Below are positions 23,533 through 33,947 of a stretch of 64,000 nucleotides of DNA, piece after piece. The notes under the pieces were generated by a model. The model saw only the letters and a program-made list of their open reading frames with translations, ran no database searches and was not told the origin of the DNA. The position numbers and the translations under genes are program-made. The stretch is from Moringa oleifera (taxonomy: Eukaryota; Streptophyta; Magnoliopsida; Brassicales; Moringaceae), in contig JAJFZO010000747.1 in the NCBI GenBank assembly GCA_021397835.1, forward strand, positions 8,638,501 to 8,702,500. The letters are read 5' to 3'. Position 1 is the first letter of the stretch, and each line of letters opens with the position of its first letter.

Positions 23533-25110
23533 TTGTATTATCCTAGTTTCAAAATCTAAATTGATTTGACTCATACTTGGTTTTGATGTTCTAAAAATAC
23601 ATGATTAATAGTATAACATAAAATAAGTTTATGGTCATCTAAGGAAATAGTGATGCTTCATAATAGTCTTATACCAACTGTATGATTAAAATGTAATATT
23701 AATGTACATTTTTTGCGTACGAATTCTTATAGAATTTGGTTTAATGCTAAAGAATTACACTAAGAGGACTTTCATTATTGACAAGGAATTTTGTGCTATT
23801 CTTGTTTATTAAATATGGATTTGATTCAATAGAAGTTGGATTTGGAGCTATTTCTTTATGAATTATTATTTTATGTTTCTCTTACTTAGTTTATCTGCTC
23901 CTTTTGTAGATTAAAGTAAAAGTACTATTATTGATGTTACCTTGATCCAAAGTTGAATATAGATTTGATTCAATAGGAGTTACAGTTGATGGTGTTTAAT
24001 ATTTTCCTTGAAAAGGTAGGCTTGATGGCATCCTATAACAAGCTGGTTTGTTGCTGAAGTTATTGTCCTTATCAAGACCTGGCCCTTTACATTTATAGTC
24101 CTTTAAAGAAACATCAAATTAGGTTGAATTGGGGAAAACTCGACAAAGAAAACTTGGTCATTCCAGCATTTGATCCTTGTCAAGACCTTATAAACACATC
24201 AACCAGTTTCAAGCTTTCCAGAGTTACAAGAATATGAGAAAGATGGTAAGCATTTGTTTTTTTTCCTTTGAAATATACTCATGGACTTGGCCTGAAGGTA
24301 ATTAGACTTAACAATAATAAGTAATCATTAATTGAAAGCCGTACAAATATTTGTTAGCAAAGAGTCATTTCTTCCCAGCTTATTGCAAGATTGACCAGTG
24401 CAACACACTTAAAAGAATTTTACTCAGCTCTAAATGAAGTTAGAATATGCATTTTAACGCCCTTTGTTGATTTAAAAATAAAAAAAGAAACGTGGATAGC
24501 AACTAACAGCATTGGTTTAGGTTTCTTGATGTTGCCTACAATTTGTTGCTAGTAGGGGCCAGTTAAGTAAAATGTTAAAAAGAGAGGGCAGGACATGGAT
24601 GCTTATGATAGTCCATTGGGTATGCTTCTAAACTGGTGCTTATAAAAGGAGAAAAGCAATAGTCAGTCAAGTTAGTAGACACTATGAGACAAAAAAAACT
24701 ATTTATAAAAATCATAAGCCTAAACAAAATAAAAGATTTAAACCTAATTTAGTGATATACATATAGAAATATAATATTTATATGTTAATTTTTCTAGCAT
24801 ATCATCTTAGAAGACATTCATTTTACAACATGAAATTTTGTGAAAGTAAGATTTGAACTTGGATTATTTCTTGATATCTCATATTCATTTGCATATTTAT
24901 ATTATTTTTATACTCTTTTCCCATGCCTTTGTAATGATTGGAAATTGCGGGTCTCATTGTCTTAATTTTTATTTACCCATATTGGTTGATAACATATTTG
25001 GGAGCAAAGAATTAGCTGAAAAATGACATACAATTTGAAAATTCACTTTTAGAAGTACATTTTTTTTAAATGACAGATAAATCGACTAGTAGATAACACC
25101 TCGGGCTATT
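23533..25110. other. Intergenic sequence, no recognised gene
   Basis: Nothing identifiable on either strand. The GC content is slightly higher around 24,040-24,240 but without a nameable frame. Confidence 0.45.
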
Positions 25111-25114
25111 AGCT

Positions 25115-26290
25115 ATACGTTTTCTTGATGCTTATTTTGGCTACAATTAAATTTAGAAGAACTCAAATGATGATGGACATACTAGTTTCATTGTAGATTA
25201 CAACACTTACTATTTTAAGGTAATACCTTTTAGATTGGTTGTAGTGATTATTATTATTAGTAGTAGTAGTACTAGTAGTAGTTTGACATAGATAAATGAT
25301 GGGATCATCAAAAGTATCACCAAAGCGACTACAATATTGAGGAAATATCCGATGAGGTTGAAGCTTGAAAAGTGTGTTTTTGATGTGTCTCGTGACAAGT
25401 TTTCGAGATTTATGATTAAATAACATGGGATAAAGGCAAATCTTGAGAAAATTGAAGCCATTAAACCCATGATACCTTTGCACAAAATACATGAGGTTTA
25501 AAATATTAAATGGCAAATCGTCGCTATCAATAAGTTTGTTTCATGTGCAATAGAGAAATGTTTGCCTTTCTTTAAGGTTTTGAAGCTATTTTTCATGGAC
25601 AAAGTAATGTTCATTGGCTTTTGATCATTGAAGAATTATTTGAGTGAACTAACACACTTTAACTCAACCTAAGAAAGTGAGCAACTATATTGATATTTTA
25701 TCAATCATGGCAGAGATAGTCGCAACAGTTCTAGTCAGAAAAGTAGAAGATCAACATCAACATGTTTATTATGTGAGGTAAGATTTTGCATGATGTGAAA
25801 ATTAAGTACCCTAGGATTAAAAATATGGCCTATGCACTAATGATAGAGATTTGAAAGTTAAGGCCTTATTTTGATTCTTATTTTATTGTGATTATAAAAG
25901 CTTAAATTTTATCAAACTTTATGAAAAAATGCAAGTGGTACAAAAATGGAGGAGGAAAGAAGCAAGGATAAAAAAGTGTAGGAGTGATAACTATGAGTTA
26001 ACAGAGATGAAGTCTGACAAGCGACAAGAGCAAAGAGGTATTATAAGGCCTCAACTTGGTGAAGATTCAAGTTGCTATGTAGAAGTTGTTTCTAGCCTCG
26101 AATAATGATGCTAAGTGAAAATTTGCCGAATAAAGTTGGCTAGGAAAGGTTATATTTAGAACATTCATGTGTATAATGATTCAATCATGGTTGTTTACCA
26201 AGTGAATGGAAAATATAAGATAAAGGAAGGTTATATTAAAAAATACTTATTATATCAGGGCAGAGCATGCTTAGTACCTATTAAAATTAT
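25115..26290 (+). pseudogene. Ty3/gypsy pol relic (RT, RNase H and second RNase H), Tat-like
   Basis: Plus-strand frames read reverse-transcriptase motifs in order: FLDAYFGYN at 25,121, TSFIVDYNTYYFKVIPFRL at about 25,180-25,240, then LRRYPMRLKLEKCVFDVSRD and KFSRFMIK at 25,330-25,420, and FVSCAIEKCLPFFKVLK near 25,540. RNase H-like sequence follows: VLVRKVEDQHQHVYYVR at about 25,722, and KIKYPRIKNMAYALMIEI and KLRPYFDSYFIVI near 25,800-25,890. At 26,095-26,290 ASNNDAK and YNDSIMVVYQVNGKYKIKEG correspond to an additional, archaeal-type RNase H, which marks the Tat/Ogre/Retand lineage. The YVDD active-site segment is missing. Many stops and shifts. No LTRs were found. Confidence 0.85.
25246..25284 (+). 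repeat. TTA/GTA trinucleotide repeat inside the gypsy RT
   Basis: The run GATTATTATTATTAGTAGTAG and onward occupies the place where the reverse transcriptase should read the segment leading to the YVDD active site. Confidence 0.8.
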
Positions 26291-26365
26291 GAGATATATC
26301 TCTAGGTTGGTGAACCATATGGCTCAGCTTTTTTCCAAATTGGTTAGTACACATTAAATCATTTA

Positions 26366-26570
26366 TAGTAGTACTTGTTTTGGTTTTTAGTAGCAATTAT
26401 AATTGCCACTAAAGTTTTTATCAGTAATTGTTCAAAAGTCAACATAGCTAAGGTTGAGAAAACCCTATAGTGACAATTATCGTAATTATTGGTAAAGACA
26501 TAGAATACTTATCATTAAAAGTCTATGTATTTATTGACAATTGTTATTAAAAATAGAAAAATACCACTTA
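26366..26570 (+). mobile_element. CACTA-like terminal segment, copy A
   Basis: From about 26,385 the sequence TTTTTAGTAGCAATTATAAT starts a stretch of roughly 190 bases that aligns, at an estimated three-quarters identity by eye, with 32,055-32,240 (TTTTAGCGGCAATTATTTTG). Both have repeated AATTATC/AATTGCCA motifs and a GAAAACCCTATAG / GAAAACTCTATGG core. The copy at 32 kb is preceded by CATTACAACA and followed by a PF03004-like gene, which suggests that both are left ends of related CACTA elements. Confidence 0.55.
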
Positions 26571-28150
26571 AAGCAAATTGACATTTGTTTTGGGTAAAGG
26601 TTATATAAATATAATATTTGCTCTATATTAACAATTAAACCCTTATATTTAAAAGGTAAGAAATTGAGCCTTGATATATTAATTTAGATCAAATTTAACT
26701 CGATCAAAAAATTCGACAATTGGAGATATTCAAATTAGAGATCTTATATAACTAATTTTCACCTGAAATTTTGCACATATACAAAAAAAACATAGGTAAA
26801 ATTATTTTTTTAGCTTTTTGATAATTAGTATTTACAAAAGTTTTTAAAGCATTAATTTGATTGTTTTTAGCCTTTTTTTTTAATTAAAAAAGTACAATAT
26901 TCCTATTGTATCTTTTTTTCTTTTACTCATGTATGTCAAAGTTTTGAATGCAAACTGACAAGTGATGACTGGATGCACCCTTTGATCCAATGGGTTTATA
27001 CCCATTAATTTTGAATTTAAAGAACAACCTCATCACATTCTCATATAATCCATACCTAAACCTAAACACTTGAAACTAACCTCTCTCTCATTATTGACTA
27101 GGCTTCCCATTTTCTCTCGCTGTCGATTCACATCTAAAAGCAACATTTTCATTTTTTTGTCACTATTGACCACTATATTTTGATGTCTATTCCTATATGT
27201 AACCTATACCCGTTATGATCCTTCTTTAAACATTGAGCGATTGAAACCCATACTGGTCTTCTTTGTCATTATTGATCCATTAAAACCCATACTGCCTTTC
27301 TCTCTCTCACTCTCACAGTTGATCCATCGAAACCCATATTGCCCCTTTCTCTCACCATAATGAGATTGAAATCCATCCTTATTCTCTCTCTTTCCATAGA
27401 CCACACTGTCGTCCATAATTTCTTTATTCTTTGTGAAGCCAAGACTATCTAAGAAGACTTATTTTTTGATTAAGTCATGATTAACTCTCTCTCTGTGATA
27501 AGGTATATATTTTTTTGAGTTTTCTATTTACATCTCAAATTTTTATTATGAGATTGTTCAAGAATATGATATGGGGAGGTATATATTTTCTTGTGTTATT
27601 TGTTTGTTTACATTTTACATTTCAAATTTTCAGTCTGAGCTTGTGTAGGAATATGGTACGAAACTTGAGTTTTTTTGTTCAATTTTTGCATTGATACTAA
27701 GTGGTATTATGAAAATGGTATCAATAAATAAGCTAATTGTTGAAAATGTTATTAATAAATTATTGAAATTAGGTTCGCATGGTACAGTGATTGGATTCAT
27801 TGGTTGATTTGTAGAGTCTATACTGTTATTTAGGTTTTTCATTTTACAGATAGTGTGCGGTGGAGATTGTGTAATACTTTTAAGTATAATAAATTTAATT
27901 TTTGGAATCTCATAACTTGTTAGTGGTTTCTTGGACATTTTGTGTGAATAACATTGGTTAAAAGGGAATCTAATGTTAAAATGTGCATGGCGCAATAAGG
28001 TTTTAGGTGAGGTTTGAACATATTATAGTGAGTTACTCTTGATGCATGTTAAAATAATAATGACTTATTTATGTGTGTTTTCATAGAAAATTATTGATTT
28101 ACCTTAGTTGATTATTAATATAACATAGTTGCTGAACAAATTTTGACTTT
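26571..28150. other. Probable element leader, with CT-rich imperfect repeats
   Basis: At 27,225-27,400 a phrase like GATTGAAACCCATACTG, followed by a CT-rich run, is repeated about four times with drift. An open frame read on the opposite strand through this repeat is a by-product. The region may be the promoter/leader of the DUF1985-containing gene downstream. Confidence 0.45.
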
Positions 28151-28156
28151 TCATAG

Positions 28157-28760
28157 GTCAAAGAAGAGCATATTCCATACGTGATTTCTATTTCACAAAG
28201 GTTCAAAGGTATTATGACGAACCATTGTGACTTTGATTCATTGAATTTGTTTGATTAAGTTTTTAACTATAGGGAAAGAGGTACATTTTTCAATAACAAG
28301 TTTGACAATTCTTATTTTGGCCACTTGTTAGGGGTTATCAAAAAATGCAAATCTCGGGCCAAGTCACACATAATATTTTGCTTAGGATGATTGAGCATAA
28401 GGACTTGGAAAGGAGTTGAGGATTAGGCTAGGGAGTCCAATAGCATTTTCTTAAAGGTTGAATTTGGTTTAGTCATAAGTCTTTGTTTCAGAGCATAACT
28501 TGATATTGAGAGTTTGAGAGATGTCTTAAGAAGCATCCTCCAAATATTCTTCCCTGGTGAGGAAACTATAACTAAGAAGATGCTAGTCGATGTTTTTGTT
28601 AGGATTTTGCTTGAGTTAGTGAAGGATGGTCTAAAGTTGGACCCACTTTATGAACTTCATAGTTTTCTTATGGTGCGCAAGACTCTATGGAGGTGCCTAT
28701 GTGGCACTTCCATGTTGTCGAAGATTTGAATGCTTCTAATTCATTTCCTTGGAAGACTGT
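28157..28760 (+). pseudogene. DUF1985 (Ulp1-family transposon protein) relic
   Basis: The frame at 28,290-28,340 reads NSYFGHLLGVIKKCKSRAKS, the opening of a DUF1985 domain. At 28,514-28,729 there is a 71-residue open frame with LRSILQIFFPGEETITKKML and DGLKLDPLYELHSFLM, the helical middle of the domain. A shift near 28,700 then leads to MWHFHVVEDLNASNSFPWKT, its conserved VxDLxxFNxxPWG end. DUF1985 occurs in plant transposon proteins that also carry a C-terminal Ulp1 (C48) protease, in Mutator-like and CACTA elements. No Ulp1 domain follows here. The 190-bp CACTA-like end at 26.4 kb may belong to the same element. Confidence 0.7.
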
Positions 28761-29344
28761 TATTTTGTTCTAAATTATCTATGGTTACTAGAATGCTTTG
28801 CAGAATACAAAGGTGAATGATACGCCCACTAGGTACCATTTTAAAGATTCACATAGGCATTATTGGTAAGTACCTCATCTCACATTTTGCATGACCTATT
28901 ATTAGGCAATGAAATGTTTCATATTTAGGTGAGTTACTGTATTGTAGTAGTTAATTATTTTGTATTCGATGTTGAGTTGTTTAGAAAGGATATTGATTTA
29001 TTATATATGCTTAATGAACTGTTTATATTTGATAGTGATTATTTCCAACAACTATTACCTTAATAGAATATTGTTAGTATGCTATGTAGGTTTGACAGCA
29101 TGTTACTTGTAAATAGTCATTACTTCTTAAGTATATCATTGGACACCTCAAACATAAATTTCAGTGGCTAATCCAAAAGAAGGCTATACTAGTATTCACT
29201 TGAAATTTAACAAACCACATGCAAAAGAAGCTAGACTCTTGTGTCAGTGAATTGTTTATGTTTGATAATGACTTAGTAATAAAGATTGGTGACTTTTTCT
29301 AAATGGATAGTGTACTATGTAGGTTTGACAATGACTCATTTGTA

Positions 29345-29640
29345 AAGTTATATATGTATATGCATATTTACTTAACTGTCATTATTTTGATAAATATGGT
29401 GGATGAGACAGCCAAAAACAATGTTTTTTTAGCTTTTAATTTTCTTTACTTCCTCTAATTCTGGTTCTTGATTTGTGCAATAGTTGAATTATTTGGCAAC
29501 TTTGAAACTTCATATACTTGTTCAACAACTTCCTATAGATGATTGGCATCAAGGTAGGCTTCCATTCTAACAGCCCACATCTGATAGTTTACTCCATCAA
29601 ACACCAAAGGTGCAATTATTGTGAATGAATTTTTTGATTT
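29345..29640 (-). pseudogene. Ty1/copia gag relic (DUF4219/UBN2-type)
   Basis: On the minus strand from 29,620 the frame reads IAPLVFDGVNYQMWAVRMEA, the standard DUF4219 start of many plant copia gag proteins. It continues EVVEQVYEVSKLPNNSTIAQ, then KLKAKKTLFLAVSSTIFIKI with three in-frame stops. Only about 90 codons of gag are left; no nucleocapsid knuckle or pol follows downstream on this strand. Confidence 0.85.
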
Positions 29641-30054
29641 CATTATATATAGGTTTTGTTTTTGGGATATGGGTAGGAAGTGTTTAAGGATTGTATTTGA
29701 GCTTTTTGAATATCATAAGTCCTTAAGATAGTAGCTTTGACACCATTTTATTAGTTTTTTGATATGGATTTATTGGGTTTTTAGAGGAGAGGATGAATAA
29801 CAAGATATAACTCTTAAAATTTAGGATGAATAAAATTGCTTTGAATGGCTTACTTTGTTACATTGATAGAGGTCTTATTGTAGGAACAAAATAAACAACC
29901 AAAATCTAAAATCGTATTTATCTAGATATCTTAAAATCTGAATTCAAAATTCAAATTAAAAGATTATTCCTATCTAAAATTCAGACTACTTGATAAAATA
30001 GAAGAATAGATCTTCTCTACAGCAGATAAGGTAGCTAATAAGGCATCTCGCTAA

Positions 30055-30325
30055 CTATTCTCTTTGATATTGTTGGAGAGCTAATTAAGCAGTTGGGTTC
30101 TTGGGTTATTCAAGAAATTAGATAATGGTGGAACATTAAAGGTGAGCTCTCCAAACAAAGAAGCACTTTTTCACCATCCACATGGTGCTTCTTGATGTAA
30201 GGGAGTAACATTCACACAACAATCAGGTCAAATTTTGAATTAGGAAGCTAAAAGAAGCAGTCTACGATGTAGATGACTTGCTGTATCATTTGTCACCAAA
30301 GCTCTTCACCTACAAATAATGATTG
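30055..30325 (+). pseudogene. CC-NLR N-terminal (Rx_N) fragment
   Basis: Plus-strand frames read ILFDIVGELIKQLGSWVIQE, then KGELSKQRS, VLLDVRE and finally RKLKEAVYDVDDLLYHLSPK. These correspond to successive helices of the Rx_N coiled-coil domain of RGA/RPP13-type resistance proteins, including the conserved 'LK-x-AVYD-x-DDLLD' helix. Stops and at least two shifts are present, and no NB-ARC or LRR sequence follows. Intact proteins sense pathogens; this is a 5' gene fragment. It lies about 100 bases from an inserted mitochondrial rRNA segment. Confidence 0.85.
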
Positions 30326-30436
30326 GAAATAAAATCTTAAAGGAGCTTCATTAAAAATGTGCTCAATCGAAAAAACTTTTTCTTTATGGAAGACATCTTT
30401 TTATAAGTATGAGATGGTTGGGCTTTTCTTTGAGTT

Positions 30437-31283
30437 AACTCCTCCACTATTTTGGATAACTTGTGAGGCCTATAATCATTTACAAGATGGACTACCAGGT
30501 ATTTAATCTCATTCACTCCCCATGTTTTCACACCCTAGCATCAGTAGGGACCCAAAAAGTTGCCTTTGCTTTTGGTGTTCCTTTATGGATCTTCGGATTT
30601 TAACCCTACACAAAAAATTCCACTCTCTTTTGTCTCACTCAAGGGAATTTGTTTCAAAAGCATTTTGTCATTTTTGGGTGACTTTCACTTTCAACCCAAT
30701 TCATAGCCTATGTGCCCTTTATGCCCAATCATTCCGAAAAACACTTCCTTTCGTCTTACCATGGCTGTTGGCACGGAGTTAACCGAGGCTTCTTCCTTGA
30801 GTCTTATCACGATCGTGCATTCGATGAAGAAGTTTTACGAGCAGCATTACCCTTTTTCACTCATGCGATATTGCTAAATTGAGCGTTCGCCCATTGTTTA
30901 AGATTCTGCATTACTACCCCTATGGGGAGTTCGAGCTGTGTCTCAATCCCAGTGTGGCTGATCATTCCAAAAGACCAACTAAGCATCATTGGTTTGGTTA
31001 GCCTTTACCTAACGACTACCTAATAATATGCAAGCTCATCAAACCATATTTTTTAGCTTTCTTCAAGATCTAGCCCAAATTGCTCGATAGATTCCCACGC
31101 ATTATGAACCCATTTGCCACTTTATTCTCAACTGTTCCCACCACTTTGGCAAGACAAGCTACCTTGAGCTATAGAGCCTCTTTTCCATTTACCTGGCTCC
31201 CAAAAAATAACCTTTGACTTTCATGTGTTAAGTATATAGTTAGCATTCCTTTTGAACTAGGATCAAACTTTTCCTTTAAGTAT
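30437..31283 (-). pseudogene. rrn18: Nuclear copy of mitochondrial small-subunit rRNA (5' half)
   Basis: The plus strand is the complement of a small-subunit rRNA. Landmarks are TGGACTACCAGGTATTTAAT (near 30,486; the 800 region), CTTACCATGGCTGTTGGCAC (30,755; the 515-530 loop), TCAATCCCAGTGTGGCTGAT (30,942; the 340 region) and CTAGGATCAAACTTTTCC (31,257; the 5' end). The stretch AAAAGACCAACTAAGCATCA after the 340 region is the plant mitochondrial, not the plastid, version. About 850 bases, the 5' half of rrn18, are present. Differences from expected sites are mainly transitions. A left boundary near 30,437 is approximate. Reading frames inside it have no meaning. Confidence 0.9.
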
Positions 31284-32036
31284 GATTAGGCTCTATAGTG
31301 GTAGAACCTTGTGAATCAGGCATATTACTTTCCAACCTTTTGGTGAACCTTTCTTTTCTTATGATTTTTGTTAATTTCTCTGGAAAGGTGATTGATATCA
31401 AAGAGAGTCTAAGTCCAGTCACTGAACTAATCAACTCGTGGAGTGCTAGTGGTATAGTAGTTGTGTGATAGTTGAGACCTTGCCTTTTCTTCTTTAGTAA
31501 AGCCGAGCCGTTATATTGATTACACCAAACATAGCTTTAAAGGCTCTTTCAATAACTAGAGAGCCCACTTTCTTTCATGGAATATGTACACAGAGTTGGA
31601 GAGATCAATTGGATATGACTGAGAAAGCCACTTTTTTTTGGCTTTTTTTGGCTACATATCTAGTACATCGAACACCCCTTAAGGAAAGCCCCTGCATGAT
31701 TTCTCAATCTCTTTCCTGTTACGTGACAGTCAACTGTCTCATTTTCTTAATTTTTTTTCTTGCTACTTGACAGTCAGCTATCCCATCACCTAGGTGACCT
31801 ATAAAGACTTTTAGGAATTTGACGTCGAGACAATCCTGTAGGTAAGTTTTCAAAGTTTTTGTTGAAAGAGGGCTCTTAGCACTGCTAGCACCCAGACCAC
31901 CACTAAATCCTCTTACAAAGTTCTATAACCCAAATGCTCACTCTGGATTCCATCAAAATGTAGGCCATACAACTGATTGGTGCTTTTCTCTCATGTATGC
32001 CATCTAAGATCTCTTTAAACAAGCCAAAGTAATGGT
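31284..32036. other. Possible mitochondrial flank, no gene identified
   Basis: The sequence next to the rrn18 5' end is less AT-rich than its surroundings and may be mitochondrial intergenic DNA from the same insertion. I cannot confirm this without a database comparison. No gene is visible. Confidence 0.35.
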
Positions 32037-32240
32037 CATTACAACATAAAAGGGTTTTAGCGGCAATTATTTTGAATTCTAGCCACAATTACAAGTGCTA
32101 CCAAGGTCTTTGCCTGCAATTAATCAAAAGCTAGAGTAGCTGGGGTCAAGAAAACTCTATGGCAACAATTATCACGATTGCTGATAAAGATATAAAATAA
32201 TTATCGTTAAAAATCTATGTTATTACTAACAATTGTTAAA
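32037..32240 (+). mobile_element. CACTA-like terminal segment, copy B
   Basis: It starts with CATTACAACATAAAAGGG, close to the CACTACAAC terminus of CACTA elements. The segment that aligns with copy A at 26.4 kb follows. A PF03004-like gene on the minus strand starts 110 bases inside, the same arrangement as at the left ends of the elements at 0.74 and 58.4 kb. Confidence 0.6.
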
Positions 32241-32345
32241 CAATACTTGATTGTTAAATAGTCTATTATGTTCAATATGTATTGTATCGAAAGACCTTCT
32301 TATTAATAATGATTTTATCATTGCAAGCTGAGCTTCCAAATGTTC

Positions 32346-32680
32346 CTAATTTTCTTTCATCATCTTCAAGTCATTTTTCAACTTATGAACCCTCACATCA
32401 ACTGTATTCTCATTCACATTTCTCCTCTTGCAAGAGAATGATGAAGTTAATAAACTTTTTGGAGTTAGACCAAGTCCTAAACCACGCATAAGACCATTTC
32501 TTTCTGGTCCCATTACTTGCAAATATATATTATTTTCCCAGTTTAATACTTTTTTTGATTGCTCATTAGAACTTTCACATTGACTTAACTTATCTTCCAT
32601 CTTTGCGCTTCTTATGAGTATTTATGAATATATGTGCTGGTGATGGCTCTACTCCATCTTTTGCCTATTACATCAAGACA
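32346..32680 (-). pseudogene. PF03004-like CACTA second gene, fragment
   Basis: A minus-strand open frame (32,600-32,346) reads YLQVMGPERNGLMRGLGLGL then TPKSLLTSS, a phrase typical of the C-terminal part of the plant Ptta/En/Spm family, followed by a lysine-rich coiled-coil (KLKNDLKMMKEN). In the next frame upstream (32,600-32,650) FINTHKKRKDGR matches the 'xxTHKKKDGxxV' motif that precedes it. The frames are separated by shifts and stops. The rest of the gene is missing or unrecognisable. Confidence 0.65.
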
Positions 32681-32699
32681 CATATTGCTGCAATTATTA

Positions 32700-33692
32700 T
32701 AAAATATATTTTAAATGATTCATTGTTAAAATTAATCTATAAAAGAATTATATCTTACCTTTTCTCTTATCAAGCATGTTATGGATTAATAGCAGGAAAC
32801 CATAAATAAATAGATTTAAGGAAAAAGTGGAAAATAAATCCTTTAACGTAATCATTTCTAGTCCTATATTGTCGTAATAACTCAATAAGAAGCTATATGA
32901 ATTACACATGCACACATAAGCACTAAGAGCCCATATGCATGTAGACAAGTTTTTGGTTACAAATTTTAGAAAATTATCTCAACAGTCTGGAAGTATGAAG
33001 ACGTAAATTAGTTTTAGCTTATTGATGCGGATTAACTGCACCTTCTTACCTGAGAGTTTCTATAATTTCTTCACCATCAAGATCATAAGAATAGGTTTGG
33101 ATCCAAAAATTGTTGCCTGTAATAATTTTTAACATATAAATTAGATAAGAACTAAGGATGACCTAAGAAAAAAAAGGATAAACAGAGCTCCTTTAAGAAA
33201 ATTTAGGAACAACTTTTAGGGACTTATTATTATGTCAACTCAAAAATATGATATCTTCAACTCATAGATTTACTAAGACTTTGTCAAATGCCTTGGGCAT
33301 CACCACCTTCCCCATGGAAAAAGGGGAAAAATGGTTCAAATAGATTCCATAGCTAGCATATCACTTTCTCTTTTTACCCAAAAAATGATCCATCATACTT
33401 TATGCAAATATACTGCATATGGTCCTAGGTGAAATTCCACTAGTCTGTCCAAAGTAAAAACGGTTCTAGAGCTTAGAGAAAGTTTCAAGTTTTATCATAC
33501 CAAGGTTGGCACAAATTGATAAGAAATATAGCAAAGGATCAAAGGCACTCAAATAATAGTATATTGAATGGAGTTATTTGCATCAAGCTCCAAGTGTTCA
33601 ATTTATGAGACTCACAAAGGTGACAAATGAAAATGTACATCAAATCATTCTGCACCAACTTATAGTTGCTCAACCAATAGCCTTCTACGAGA
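32700..33692. other. Unassigned sequence, partly coding-like on the minus strand
   Basis: Minus-strand frames at 33,050-33,120 (NNFWIQTYSYDLDGEEII) and 33,380-33,500 look protein-like but belong to no family I can name. The CACTA element at 33,696 was inserted into the right edge of this region. Confidence 0.35.
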
Positions 33693-33695
33693 TAG
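33693..33695. repeat. TAG target-site duplication, left copy
   Basis: TAG directly precedes the CACTA terminus and is repeated directly after the other end at 37,496-37,498. A three-base duplication is the rule for CACTA transposition. Confidence 0.9.
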
Positions 33696-33715
33696 CACTA
33701 CAAGAAAAACTATTT

Positions 33716-33921
33716 TTAATGACGGTATTTTATGACGGTCTTTTATGAACGTCATTAAAAAATTAAATACATAACGGTCTGAAAATGACCGTCATAAAAA
33801 ACATAATATACATGACGGTTCTGAGAGACCGTCATAAAAAACATAGTATACATGACGGTTCTGAGAGACCGTCATAAAAAACATAGTATACATGACAGTT
33901 CTGAGGGACCGTCATAAAAAA
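33716..33921. repeat. Left subterminal repeats with a 40-bp tandem hairpin unit
   Basis: ATGACGGTC-type motifs recur throughout. From 33,787 a 40-base unit starting GACCGTCATAAAAAACATA is repeated three times in exact register (33,787, 33,827, 33,867), with the start of a fourth at 33,907. Each unit boundary forms ATGACGGT-TCTGAGAG-ACCGTCAT, an eight-base stem with an eight-base loop. Confidence 0.95.
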
Positions 33922-33947
33922 TTTGTAATAAAAAAAATGTTCGTGAT

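Noticed and set aside
25163..25516. Minus-strand frames of 117 and 91 codons
   Set aside because: They are antisense to the gypsy reverse-transcriptase relic, whose plus-strand motifs are unmistakable.
27213..27416. Minus-strand open frame with repeated GFxSxYGERKG-type phrases
   Set aside because: It is read through CT-rich imperfect nucleotide repeats; the frame follows from repeat length and resembles no protein family.
30522..30782. Plus-strand 86-codon frame
   Set aside because: It is antisense to the mitochondrial rrn18 copy.
33716..33921. CRISPR-like array (regular short repeats)
   Set aside because: The repeats are contiguous 40-bp units and subterminal motifs of a eukaryotic transposon, without unique spacers.
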